64,000 bases of DNA. Origin: Sycobia sp. Sy_11 (Eukaryota; Arthropoda; Insecta; Hymenoptera; Epichrysomallidae). Numbering within the stretch: the first letter of the stretch is position 1; each line of letters begins with the position of its first letter. Location: assembly GCA_018907035.1 (NCBI GenBank), contig JACCIC010000124.1, positions 1,530,501 to 1,594,500 of the forward strand, in the 5' to 3' direction. The position numbers and the translations under genes were made by a program. Below the pieces are notes generated by a model, which was not told the DNA's origin, made no database searches, and saw nothing but the letters and a program-made list of their open reading frames with translations. Positions 26,700-39,079 of the stretch are shown here, one piece after another.

Positions 26700-28620
26700 A
26701 AAACGGCCACCAGAATATATGCAACTCGACACAAAATCCATGTCGCAATGCATATCTCCATGTTGTTGCGCCGACACCAGCCCAGAACTGTTATTCACAT
26801 TACTTCAGTCTGGGCAGAAGTCCTTGCGTGTTGCTTTCACTGTCATTTCTTTCATCCCTGAATCTTATGCATACTCGAAACTGCATTTACTCTTCACAAT
26901 CATTCAATTATCAAGATATCCATCCGCTCTTTTGCTACGAAGCACATTCGTCACATATTTTGTGATCAACCGCCAATTGTCCGCGTCCGTCGTCATAAGT
27001 CTCGTCACGTTTTCTGGCGGGCTTGCGCCTATTCTCTTCTGTAGCCCTAGTTGTAACTCGGTCCAATTGTCGCAAACGAAGAACGTGTGCTCCGCATCGC
27101 CCATTGTCTTCGTTCATCCGTCGTCTACCATCTCTGCCACGTCTCGATTGTCTTCCCTTCTAAGATTCGGGATCCGCTCGTGAATGCGCTCCCGATCAGC
27201 CGCGAGCAAATTGATGGGAATGACACTAGCGATAACAAAAACCGCATTCTCAGAAACAATGCGATACACGCACGTGATTCTTAACGCGTCCACCCTTTGT
27301 AAGTTTTTCATGGCATTCGCTCGTTTTTTTACATTCATCGCGTCAGACCACACTTCCGTCTCGTAAAGCAAGATCGAGTGGGTGATGCTCATCAGCAGTG
27401 TACTTACGTTCTGTCTCGTCCATTCATTTTGCCAATCAGTCTACTTAGAGCCTTGGTCTTTTCTGCTGCCTTTTTCGTCACTTTTGGTCGGTAAGCCCAG
27501 AAGCTTAGCTTTCTATCCAAGGTGACTCCAAGATACTTGACTTCACTATTGGTCTCACATCTTTCCATCCCTACCGTCATCGGAACCATCGCCTCTATAT
27601 GTCTACGAATCAGCAACAATAACTTGGTCTTTCGTAGCGCGAGCTGCAGTTCATGGTCTGTCATCCATTCAGTTGCCCATCTTATGACCTGATTCAGTTT
27701 TAATTGAATCAAGTGATAGTCGCGCGCAACTATCACGGCTGCTACATCGTCAGTATAGGCGACGAGGTGTACGTCCATGGGCATGTCCAGTCTTAGTAAG
27801 CCATCGTACTGGACGTTCCAAAAGTCGCAGCCCAGGATGGAATCCTGCATCACCCCCGCTGTCATGCGTTTCCGTTTCATTCAATCTAATGCTTCGAACG
27901 TCGGACCCCGATCTCGAAGATAGTCCCGCATGATACATGAAGGAAGGAGTCAATTTTGAAAGTAGACTCCAGCACTGCCAGTATCTCTATCCATTTCGCG
28001 GAGTTGAAGGCGTTTTCGGACGTCTAGGTTTACCAGTAGAACCAGTGGTCTGGTCGCATGGCCGCACCTGTTCGCCGAGTGAAAGATGTTCGTCACGTCG
28101 CCTACAGCCCCAATTGTCGACTGACCTTTCTTAAATCCGTGTTGTTGAGCGATTAGATCTCCGGCGTTTTTAATTACCTGTAGCAGTCGTGGTCTTAGCA
28201 GGAGCTCTAATAGCTCCCCTGCCATATTAATTAAGCAAAGAGGCTTGTTCGAAGAAGACTCCCTCCACCAAACATCCGTTGTTAAAGCCCAGAAGGATAT
28301 TTTGCTGCGTTTATCAGTTCAAAGGAAATATACTGATAAATACTGGCCGTATAGCCCTCGATCACCCGCCACGCCCGTATCGTCTATATCTCGTCTATAT
28401 GTTGGTATCGTTCCTTCGTTAGGTACTGTCAGGTCCAGCCTTACGGTCATCTCCAGCAGTAATCGTCCCCGTCTGTTGGTCGATGGCATTCCCCACTCGA
28501 TCCCTCGCGCGTTAAAGTCGCCCGTCACAGTCACGTCACCAGGGATTTTTCGTACCGCACACTCGATTTTCTCGAGTTTAGCCGCATACTCAGAAGCACT
28601 GTAGTTTGAGCTCAAGTAAA
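26700..28620 (-). pseudogene. R1-type non-LTR retrotransposon ORF2 remnant
   Basis: Read on the minus strand, the order is that of a LINE ORF2. An apurinic-type endonuclease piece comes first (28319-28615, with GDFNARGIEWG). Then a reverse transcriptase finger segment (27950-28225, HGFKKGQSTIGAV) and the RT palm (27404-27880) with AYTDDVAAVIV at the catalytic motif; Thr replaces the usual Ala, but both Asp remain. A thumb/connection region with KYLGVTLDRKLSF follows, then 27114-27392, then a C-terminal block near 26904-27104 with a degraded Cys/His motif (GDAEHTFFVC). Frameshifts separate the pieces and DNA is missing between endonuclease and RT. The 5' end is truncated at 28620, where a mariner fragment abuts. 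This is a family distinct from LINE-A and LINE-M. Confidence 0.85.
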
Positions 28621-29057
28621 TGCTGACTCAAAAGTGGCTTGTGAAAAGTGGCTGTCCGAGTTCTTCGCAAATAAGGAGAAGGGTTTCTACGAGAGGGGTA
28701 TTATGAAGTTGTCGTCTAGATGCAAACAGATTATCCAACCAAAATCCGACCACTGTAACACTTTTTATAAAGCATTGAATCAAGAGTGAAAAAGCGGAAG
28801 GGAGATATTTGACAACCTAATATGAATGTAAATAATTCCGTGAAGTGCTGGTCTGAGAAGATCACATTGGAAATTGTTTGTGTTACAATGATGCCAAAAA
28901 AAAATAGTTTTCTTAATTGCAAAATGATTTGTGTGAATCTTTGTGAGCAATGTAATCCGAATTTAAAATGCATGATTAGTCCGACATTGTCTGTATTATT
29001 TAATAAATTTTAGATTAATAAAGTAATTAGAAAATTAGTTATTGAACAATTTATTTG
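28621..29057 (+). mobile_element. Mariner 3' end (third family, copy C) plus duplicated flank
   Basis: The stretch 28621-28826 is the last ~205 bp of the third mariner family, ending in its TIR (GGGAGATATTTGACAACCTA) at about 28826. A small deletion near 28738 removed the transposase end. DNA from 28827 to 29057 matches the flank of copy B (21430-21660). The left edge abuts the LINE at 28620. Confidence 0.88.
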
Positions 29058-30427
29058 ACACCAGCGATCCTTGTCCAGACATAGTTCTCCTAAATCCTGC
29101 TTAATTATTAATTTTAACTCATTTAATATTTAACCATTATACATAAACTAAATAACTATAATGTGCTTAACGTATATTAGTTTTAACTAAATAGTTAGTT
29201 GATCTATCAAAGGTATGTATTATTTCTTGAAAATTACTTTATACAAGAGTATAAAATAAGGCAAGTATGGTGTATTGGACATTCAAATCATTTAAAAGAT
29301 CTTGTCTATAGTGTATTGAATTTATATAAATTATATTTTTACTAATTAGACTTCTCAGTCAATTACACATAAATGTGCGATGCTTAAAAAACAACTTATA
29401 GTTTTATTATTTTTAAACATTTCAAATTTAAACAAAAGAAAGTATTGAAATTAATTTTTATATAGTCAAATTTGTGTAAATATGTAGATATACCAATTTG
29501 TGTAAGTTTCGAAATTATTACTTATTATTATTCAATAAAAAAATTGCTTATTAAAAGTGTGCCTATGCACTCACTTATTTGTAACGAGAGAATAAAGTAT
29601 TATGACAATATAATTTAAAAATTATTTTGACATGTAGGTGTGAGCCTGTCTTTGAACAGTTTATGGAAATTCAAATGGTTATAAAATGTTGAGAAATAGC
29701 ATGTTTTGCAGTACAGTAAGCAAAATAAACTATAGTCCGCAGTATATCAAATGAATTAAAATTAATTAATTGTAGGTTGAATATTTACGAATGTTTTTCA
29801 AAAAGACATTGAATAATTTAACATTTTTTTAACAACGTACATGCTTTATTTTATCAAAGAAAGTTAAATCTACTACGGCATTTATTATAATCTACTACCC
29901 ATATCAATTCATAATTGTTTGAATTATGGAGGGACGAGAGAAGGAGTGGAAACTCCACTAAAATCGTGTCAAATTACACAGCAGGACTTCGAGACAGAAT
30001 TGGCTGCAAGGCGGCGATATCCTGTGAGGGGTCTACTGGCCAAATCTGTACTCATCATCTCCGGCTAATTGTAATAACCTTTTCCCATATAAAGCGAGAA
30101 GAGATTGCACTCCTTCTCTTTACCCTAAATAGTTTGAATACTTCAAACTTTTATCAGCAAATCCAGTTAAATTACAAAACTAAGATGACTTCAGTCGCAG
30201 AGATAATACGGGGAAATCGCCGACCTTATAGGTGAGACTGCATTAAAAATTTTCAACTGACAAAGAGGACATCTAGTGGCCAAAGCGAGGCACTGACCGT
30301 TTCGTGGGATTTTCCAGATGGTACTTTTCGAGCTCGTGCAATCGAAGGGGTCGGAGCGGCGGCTGTATTCGTCGCGTGCGAGGGGAGGGAAGACTCGGCG
30401 AAACAATTTTATTGCCGCATGTATAAA

Positions 30428-30461
<34 letters not shown>

Positions 30462-30639
30462 AACTACAGCTAGCAAGCAGATCAGCGTTTTGAAACCTAT
30501 GGCAACTTTAATGAAAACTGACAAACATCCAAAGTTGAGAAAATCTCTTATAGCAAAGAGCTGCAGAATTTCAAATTAGTCAATTAACCCGATTTTCATA
30601 AAAATTTGTACAATACATTTTTCTAGAATTCTGCTTACA
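29058..30639. other. AT-rich DNA; possible short exon near 30184
   Basis: No confident gene. At 30184 an ATG in a reasonable context opens a short frame (TSVAEIIRGNRRPY) that runs to TATAG|GTGAG at about 30230, which looks like a splice donor. This is suggestive but could be chance. An (AT)n run lies at about 30430-30456. Confidence 0.35.
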
Positions 30640-31860
30640 TATATGATCTGTAACAGGGTGGATTCGATTAGGCAAACTCCAGTTCGAATATCGACGCGCG
30701 ACCGCCCCCGTACGGTCTGCGCGCAACCCACGTTCATCCTTCTTCTCGCCGTCCGGGGAATAAGCACCCGTCGGCGGTGGAGTTTCGGCGCGCCAGGACG
30801 CGCCGGCCCGTTACAAAGATTGACTCGCGAATGCGCGAATCTACTTACATGTCTCGTGCGCGGTGCTCTGCAAACGAGCACCACGTCCGAAGCAAGGCGG
30901 CTCTTTCCCCAAGGAGGTCCGCGGCCAGCTCAGATCGCACGGCGGAAGGACTTTGCTGTGCCCGCGGAGGCGGGTGGATCCTAGGTACGGGATAGATACT
31001 GTGGGGAAAAAACATGGGAGGTGGAGGAAGGCAGTGCGTGGAGGAACAAGTAAAACGCGAGTAATTCTCAGCACGGCGGACTACACGGAGTGACAATTTA
31101 AGAGGCGCAAGGCTCGCGTGCGTGCGGCAGCAACCTCGGAATCGTTCGGACCGCAATACGCGCGTACACGCTCTCTCTTTCTCACACACACACATACTTG
31201 TTCGCTCGCTAACGGAGCGCCCCGCAAGGGCGCTCTCACGTGGACTAACTCTCTCGTACATACAGCGGGGCGTCCCCCAGGAGTACGGACGTAGATGCAG
31301 AGTGATCGACGCGAGCACTCGCGAGCAGCAGACGGCAGCGATCGCCTACACCGTCTGCGCAGTTTCTGCACGAACGCGTGCACGAGCACGGTGCGTTTGA
31401 ACGCGCGACCGATAATGGCTGTCTCGGCGGGAGTTGGAGGGCCTCCTCCTTGATCGGCAACACTACCGGTCATCGGCTCCTGTGGACACTCCACCAGATT
31501 TCGCGCACATACTCTCTTCCGCGAACTCGGTTCACACCGGTGCAGACAGAACGGAACTCTTCACGGTGTTGCTTTCTTTCCTTCTTCGCGAGAGAAAACT
31601 GGTCCAAAGATAACCTGAACCACGTGTGCAACAATTACTCCGCACGTGACTCCCTTGTACCTAATACGAGACTCCCTGTCCTTCGCGCCTCTCCGCGACG
31701 AATCTTCATTCCCCCCTCTTCCCGCTCTTCCGACGCGGCCGACCGCCGCGTCGAGGTCGCGCGGTGTTTACATCTACGCACATGCCGCGGCTCGCTAGAC
31801 GCATTTCGAATACGGCCTCGTGACAGATCTAAAAATTGGCAGCAATTTTGATCACATTAA
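30640..31860. other. CpG-rich block, function unknown
   Basis: A sharp change in base composition: about 1.2 kb rich in C, G and CpG inside AT-rich DNA. Open frames of 70-160 codons occur on both strands, as expected where stop codons are rare, and their products are Arg/Ser/Pro-rich without recognisable domains. A perfect 8-bp hairpin (GAGCGCCC, loop CGCAA, GGGCGCTC) lies at 31215-31235. Candidates are a CpG-rich promoter with untranslated first exon, or GC-rich retroelement sequence. I cannot decide. Confidence 0.5.
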
Positions 31861-34240
31861 AATCCAGTAAAAATACTGTTTCTCCAACATATGTCATAAA
31901 ATACAAAAATTTCAACATATATTTTAAATAAAAGTTCAGCATCTCATCAAAATATATATTTTTCTGTCTATATGGTTTTTCTTTATTAATGTTCTTTCTT
32001 AACAAAAATGAGCTTAACCGTAATATTCCTATTGGCTATTCTATATCATTTGTTTGTTTGAATATATTGTTTGCGAGAACTACTGTTGATATAGAAAAAT
32101 GCATAGAATAAGAAAAATGTAATTGGCTGAAATCTATAACTTTTGTTAACAATCCTTTGTAAAATTTGTCGTATTTTATAAGATAATTTATAAAAGCGAG
32201 ATTTTGCAGTGTTTTTATGGTTTTCAGGATAAAAATGACATTTCCTCCAATTTCTTTAGTCCTACATAAAACATAAATAAACAAATTTTCAAGATAGTGG
32301 AGTAAGGCAACTGATATTAAATAAAGTTACAATCTCATTTATGTCAATTAAAAAAGGAAATAGATTTTCCTGTTAGTAATAAAATAATGCTTCTAAAAAC
32401 CAATCCTCTGACAAAGATTGTATAAAATTAAATTTTTGTTAAATCCTAAAAATAAAAACATTTGGTCAATAAACAGTAGATATATATTATAAAAAAATTA
32501 TGAATATTGTAAAATATTATTAATAAATAATCGAAATTCATTTTAACAAATTCTTCTATGAAACTTTTCTCGAAATCGTCACCGAATTGAAAAAATACAA
32601 TACAAAACTATTATTAAAATGGGTCTCATTGATATTATTTGGATAATATTTTAAAATTAAATGTCATTTAAGTTGAGAAAATTTTAAGAGGAACTTATTT
32701 TTAATAACTTTTTAATGTATTTTATAATTTATTATAACGTGATATCATTTGTAAAAAAAATTTTTACTTTACGAGGGTAATTTTTTCAAAAAAAATTTTT
32801 TAACTGTAATTGTAATTCGAAGAAAAAACTTGTAATTGTACATTTTTGGATTTTCGGTTGGTATAATACGATATATGGTATCTATGGGTGAATTCTCCGA
32901 GAAGTTTCATAATAGGACGATAAGATAAGATGTTCAGTTATCTCCGAACGATCTCTATGGACTTCTCCGACAGCATAATACAATATCCAAATGTTTCGGG
33001 ACGACTTTTATATTTACTTCTATATTGAGATTTCAAATTTTCAATGAATGAAATAAATTATTTACCACTTTTTTTATCGATAATTTTCCAAAGCATATAT
33101 ACTATTTATGACCTAAAGAATCGTTCCCCGCCGAAATTTTTGGCTATAAAGCAGCTTTTAATATCAAACTCCGTTTATAACCATAACAAATGTTTAGATA
33201 TATTTCATTTATATATATATAGTAATAGTAAAACATAGCAAAAACTCCAAACAATTTTATAGAGATAATAAAACAATAAGTCGCTTTAGTATAATAAAAT
33301 ACATTGCAATCAGATACAATCATAATGGTGCATAATTTGCAATAAGTAAGGTTGGAGGTAAAAATACCTCTCTTGATTTAGAAAGATGTAAAAGAATTAG
33401 TTTTTAAATAAATGTGTAATATTTGAAGAGCATAAAGATTAATTGTTGCTTGTAGCGGTACTTTTGAAAAAGTGTTATGAGCAGTCTTTACGGTTATTCA
33501 AGATTTTATTATGATTTAATGAGCTATAAGGTTGTTTTTTATGAACATATCAATCTCATATCAAAACTTTTATATTTATTCTCCTTAAATCAGTAATCAT
33601 TTGTAAAATATTTCGAGCCGAAGATAAACTATTGTCGACCAATTATATTGATGTATTGTGCAATGGAATCATAAATACTGAATTATCACTTAAAAATATA
33701 AAATTGAATGGCTTTGATACAACTTTGTTTGTTCGGACTTGCTTACTTATGACGCAGCCTTGAAAAATTTTATATTGAACTTTTCATTTCTGTTTCACAT
33801 ATTCAACTCTTCATTTCTGTTCACAACTTTTGGATATAAATACTATACTTGAATTAGTACCGTTATATTATAGTTCAGAAATTGAATAGAGAGATCACAG
33901 CTATTGGATACTTGAAATTATTTATGATGGTTTAAAAACTGATAATGATATGAAAATTGCTTTAAAATTAATTTTATTTAATGTGTTGCTAGCCTTTTAT
34001 TTGTCTCCATTATTAGATATGGAATCAAAGGTCATTATTTTTTAGAAATGTTATTTTAAAAATTAAGTTTATATAACTATTATGAATTTAATTATTTTAT
34101 AATCTTATTTTAAAAATAATAGTCAGCGACAAATCTACCATAATCGTGTATGATACTTATAAATAAATGGATCTGCGTTATTACCATGGCTGTTCAATAG
34201 TACTGAAATTCTAAAAATGCCATTAAATACTACCATCTCC
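31861..34240. other. AT-rich DNA with a short piece of the ~60-bp repeat
   Basis: No gene seen. At about 32855-33030 the reverse complement reads AAGTCGTCCCGAAACATTTG, then ATATTGTATTATGCTGTCGG and GATCGTTCGG further on. These align with the ~60-bp units of 7140-7830 and 18030-18640 for about three units. The rest is featureless. Confidence 0.5.
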
Positions 34241-34243
34241 TTC

Positions 34244-36455
34244 CAGATATGTTTGGAAAGTCATACAGAATATGTTCAGGGGATTTATTCTCTGTGTAAC
34301 AAAAGTGACAGGAGGAGTCCCTTGTGAAACCTATCCTGCACCTGCACTATCTCGATAAGTACCTTAACTGTTCTTCTACTGAAATCAAGAATAACCTTGG
34401 CCCAGTCCTCAGCATTTCTAAAGAAGGCTTTTGTCTGCTTGGATATCCCCTTTTCCTCCCATGATCGACTGTTTTCTTCCGCTACTCATCTCTCTATCAC
34501 TCCTTTGATGAGGGTGCTGCAGAGTTCTACAGCCGGTTCCGATCCATTATAGGCAGCTCTAGCATCTATTTTGGCTAAATCATCCGCCACCATATTTCCC
34601 TTGATCTCTTGATGGCTCGGGACCCGCAGTAGCGTGATCTTTACCTTTTCCGCAAACCTCTTCAGGACTAGAAAACAGTCTCTAACCAGCTTAGATTTTG
34701 TAATATAGTTATTTAGCGTTTGTAACCTGCGGTTACGGTCTGAAAAGATGCAAATATGAGTGGGGGCGCCGTCTCCGCGGCCATCTCCGTTCCTCGCATT
34801 ATTGCCATTAGCTCAGCTTGAAAAACGGTGGGGTATTGTGCCAATTGGACGATTGTTCCCCTGCCATTACTTATGCGGTACAGCCCTGTGCCTGCATCCT
34901 TCATGTTTAGAGCCGTCTATGAACCAAAGTTCTTTAATGTTTGGGGTGCCTGTTAAGCCAGATTTCTATTTGTCTTTGGATGAGATACTGACTCTATATT
35001 TCTTGTCGAAGAGGAAGCTTCTATTCCTGGCGTCCAGGTTCACTCGTAAAATCGCCTTTCCGTCCAGTCTCTTGGGGAGTCGTAGTAGCCCCTCTCTGTT
35101 AATCTCTTCAAGTAAGCTTTTGACCCTATGGAGGGCTTTTGCAGCCACACCCGCCAAAGTCAGTGTGAATGGTTCTGTTTTAAGGAACATGTCTAGCGCC
35201 GCAGTAGGTGTAGACCTAATTGCGTCTGAGATGCTTCTCACTATCATGCTCTTCTCTCTCTCGAGCATGCTAACAGCAGTAAACAAGGCCGTTCTCTCCC
35301 ACCAGACTAAAGCACAATACGTCAGTCTTGGTTTTAGACCAGCCTCATATACCCACTTCATCGTATCTGGTCCGAGGTCCCACATCCTACCTATGGCCCT
35401 TCTAACCTGCCACAGGCAAGCCGTCAGCCTGTCAGCTGTGTTCCAGGTGATTTTTTCACGATATCTTACTATCGATTCTAACACTTAGGTATTTTTCTTG
35501 TTTCTTGAGGATTAAGGGTTGCCCTCCTAAAGTCAAATTGCATTCTCTATTCTAATTGATTTTTCTGGTGCAAACCATGAGTTCAGTTTTCCTTGGATTA
35601 ACAGTCAAATTTGTCTCGCTGCACCATCTGTCCACCACGATAAGGGTGTTTTGTAAGGTGCTCATAAGGGTGTCTAGAAATGGTCCTTTGGCGATCACCA
35701 TGATGTCGTTGGTATATTCAACCGTCGTACAACCCATGTTGTTCAATCGTTTCAAAAGGTCGTTCGTCACGAAGCATCATAGGATTGGAAATAGAACGCC
35801 ACCCTGCGGGCACCCAGACTCCATTATACCTCAGTAGGGTTGTATTCCCTTTAGTGTTTTTCAGAACGTGATTTCCCAAAATGTGGTCAATCCATTCTGC
35901 AATGCATGGGGGGTGGGAATCTCATGTGTATGCATGGTCTCTTTAATAACTACCCGTGATGTATGATTGAAAACCCCTTAGATGTCAGGACACCTTCGGC
36001 AAAATCTTTGGCCTCCACTTGATCGCAAATTATAGATACGGTCCTATATAGCGCCGTCTCTGTGGATCTTCCGGCGCAATATACGTGTTGCTCCCTAGGA
36101 GCAACTGGAGTCGATTCTTGATTAAGGCATTGTCCCTGATGAAACTGTCAGTCATCCTTTCTACAGTCTTAAGGATGAAGAATGTCATGCTAATGGGTCG
36201 AAAATCCTTTGGGAATGTATAATCGTATTTGCCCGCTTTGGGTATGAATACCACTCTTGTGCCTAGCCAACTAGCTGGGACATGATACATAGTGATACTT
36301 GTCCTAGCCATTTTTATCAGTGAACCAACGATGGTATGTTCGGCTCTTTGCAAAAGGGCCGGATAAACTTGTAACGTTTCCCTTTTCCCCTCGGGATAGT
36401 TTACACAGTAGCGCCAGGATCGTTGCGAAAGGAAAGGGAATTTAGACAAGATCAG
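34244..36455 (-). pseudogene. Non-LTR retrotransposon remnant with RNase H (I/LOA-like)
   Basis: Minus-strand order: RT fingers at 36030-36449 (VPASWLGTRVVFIPKAGK, then DFRPISMTFFILKTVER), a palm piece near 35770-35840, and 35552-35770 with EYTNDIMVIAKG at the catalytic motif (expected YADD; the second-last Asp is now Asn). Next come a thumb/connection region at 34966-35484 (VYEAGLKPRLTYCALVWW) and an RNase H domain at about 34480-34910 (FQAELMAIMRG, then VPSHQEIKGNMVADDLAK). RNase H after RT points to the I or LOA groups, not R1. The endonuclease and ORF1 are missing upstream of 36455. Multiple frameshifts and the altered catalytic motif make it dead. Confidence 0.85.
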
Positions 36456-38230
36456 GAAAAAATCACGTTTTGCTCAGTTATGTTCAGATATAAAAAGATA
36501 AGAAAAATATACTATAATAAAAGAATATACAATGAAAAATAGTACAAAAGTAATAAGAAAAGTCTTTCTGGCCCCGGGCCCTCCGATTTGTAACGGACAA
36601 GACAGAATTTTATGTTAAAACCTTATACTATACATTATACTATACCTTATAACACTATTTTTCGCACACTGCTTATTTTATACAATATTTACACCTTAAA
36701 TTTAAACGCATTTAATTTTCTAATGTCGTGCACTATATTTATATAAACTTTTATTGGGACGGGGGGAGTTGGGGGGACGAACGTAACCTGCTGGTTTATA
36801 GCGAGTTATCTGATCGTTGTTCGGTACTTGCTTCTTCGTGGTTCCCGCTCAACCCGCCTCGGCCCTTGGTCGCTCAACTCGCCACCAGGTTCTTTTGCCG
36901 TGTACCGAAAACACGACAGAGCTCGTGCACTCAGGATCAGGACTTTGTTCGGGGCTAGGAGTGAGACCGCTAGGCTTTAAAAAGAGAGGAAGTTTTAGTT
37001 AAGCCGCTAGTCTTTAATGGAACACCACGCAACCAGGATCAAGCTTCAATAGGGTTCGGACGGATAGTAGAGCCTGCTGGTCTTTAACGGAGCGTCGCAC
37101 ATGCAGGACCGTGACTTAGTTCTCTCGGGTATTTATTTATTAAAATAATAAGAATAATTATTATTATAACAAATAATAATAATAATAATTGTTATAATAA
37201 TAATTAAATTGACATTTGCTTCCTTGGTGATGCTCTCCTTTGTCCTACGTTCGCGAGGCAGTGTATTTAATACGCGCAATCGTATTGTTTTGAAGATTGC
37301 GCATTTGACCGCTAATAGGGAGCATTGCCCGATTATTTTAATTTCGGAAACTTTAATTATTTTAAATAAAAATTTTGCTTCTATTAGGCTATAAATGGAT
37401 CAAATGACCTAATGACTCACCTGACTCTGTTAGGTGTAACAATCAGGTTTGTTAGCGCACATTTAGCACCAAGTCGAGCATACCCAGACCAACTCTCATC
37501 ATCAGTAATAACTCGATCGCGAAGAGTTGGATCGCCCACCGTTGCTCTAAATTTCTCTGTTCTATTTTCTTTTGTTCTACAAAACACTAAACAGCTGGCG
37601 AAGAAATGATCGTACAAAATTCGTCAAGGTCTCAATCGAGAGAGTCTACTATTACTAGTCGAGGGTCTACTATTACGGTGGCGGAGTTACAGGTTCAGAG
37701 TATTACCACAAGCCGAGAAATAAAATCGGCCGCATTATTTAATTGTCTGCCTTCGTATATATCTAAAACTCTAAAAAACAATAATAAATAAATAGTTTTA
37801 ACGGCAATGCAACAAAGTAATGAGATTATTTACACATAGCCAAGTTTATTTTCATATTATTTTATTCACGTGGGTACTCATAAAAAAGAATTAATTATCT
37901 TGAATCATCGATGTTTTTAGGTGAATATTCTTCTGCTATTTTTACTGAGAATTTTGTAAATAAAAATCTTTTATACAAATATTATTCTGCTATATGAACA
38001 TTTTTTTGTTTTACTATGAAAATATTTATAATATCATATATTATCATGTATGTGTTTTTGTCTTAATACATTACTGAATCTAGAAAAATATTTTATGTAA
38101 AGTTTTTATACAATACATATAAGATTCATAAGCTGTAAATTTCTTAATATGCTAAGACATATATTATTATGTTTCCCTTTATCACAATCAGTAAGACATC
38201 TAACTGATTTTTAATTTAATTATCGAATAT
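36456..38230. other. Mixed AT-rich and moderately GC-rich DNA, no gene
   Basis: A GC-richer block at 36750-37130 contains a hairpin (36863-36889) related to those at 45324-45560. An AAT-rich trinucleotide stretch lies at about 37140-37205. No coding sequence recognised. Confidence 0.45.
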
Positions 38231-38235
38231 TTTTT

Positions 38236-38385
38236 ACCAGCGCACACGTCAATCGTTGCGATGGCTAAAATCAACGATCTGAAGTTTGAATTGATGCCGC
38301 ACCCTCCCTACTTTACAGACCTAGCCCCGAGTGACTATTATCTGTTTCCTAACCTCAAAAAAAGGCTTGGCGGTAAGAGATTATA
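38236..38385 (+). pseudogene. Mariner transposase fragment
   Basis: About 50 codons in one frame: SAHTSIVAMAKINDLKFELM, then PHPPYFTDLAPSDYYLFPNL. The APSDYYLF box contains the third catalytic Asp of mariner. Both ends are lost and no TIRs are found. It lies just beyond the candidate BEL 3' LTR. Confidence 0.8.
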
Positions 38386-38533
38386 AAAACGTTGTTTTTC
38401 TTGGTCAGGCCGGAAACTTATCAATCCACCTTCGTATACCGTCAGGATTAGATAATAGATCATTTTTTTACTAATTTAAAAAAAATGATGGCAAAAAGGT
38501 AATTCATTCTCAAACAACCTCAAGAAAATGTAG

Positions 38534-38584
<51 letters not shown>
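38534..38584. repeat. (AT)n microsatellite
   Basis: A long AT run with one interruption. Confidence 0.95.
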
Positions 38585-38699
38585 GAGGTCAGAAAGAGTG
38601 AGAGAAAGAGGGATCGTGAGGTATCGAGTGAGCATGCGCACGTGCTATAAGTACCATCCATGAATATCGAATAATCTCTCTGTTAACCCCCAACCGGCC

Positions 38700-38851
38700 C
38701 TTTACTCGTCTGAGACGCAAATACGCATAACGTCACCTCAACTACTCTCAAAATTTCGTTCTCGCTTTACGAGCCCTTATCGCTAATACTGTATATAATA
38801 AAGATAAGGTTCACGATATACAAATGCATATACACTATACACATATGTGCA

Positions 38852-38899
<48 letters not shown>

Positions 38900-38955
38900 C
38901 ATACAGATATATTAAACGCGGGGAAACGATAGTTTAAGTAAGCGAAGCATGAACA
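38700..38955 (-). mobile_element. Candidate BEL/Pao 3' LTR with (GT)n run
   Basis: Read on the minus strand, a purine-rich tract (GAAGGCGGGCGGA) precedes TGTTCATGCTTCGC at about 38951, placed downstream of the integrase C-terminus, as a 3' LTR should be. The part at 38785-38895 (TTCACGATATACAAATGCAT, then a GT microsatellite) resembles 47110-47205 in the same orientation, a possible 5' LTR partner. The outer border is unknown. Confidence 0.4.
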
Positions 38956-39079
38956 TTCCGCCCGCCTTCGTCCTACGGACGAACTAACATACTATTGATT
39001 GTTTTACTAATTAGCATGCTTAGAATTATACCTTATTCTAACGATATGTATATATATTATTTCTCTTTAGTACTTGGTA

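Noticed and set aside
30576..31851. Overlapping open frames of 70-160 codons on both strands
   Set aside because: The region is CpG-rich, so stop codons are rare by chance. No domain, no consistent codon bias and no clear start context; they overlap one another in several frames.
34760..35488. Long plus-strand open frame of 242 codons
   Set aside because: It lies antisense to the LINE thumb and RNase H region, which carry recognisable motifs on the minus strand; the plus frame has none.
37417..37617. Minus-strand frame containing VITDDESW, reminiscent of a mariner GDEKW box
   Set aside because: The residues around it do not continue as a mariner transposase, and no other mariner boxes or TIRs lie nearby. 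Treated as chance.
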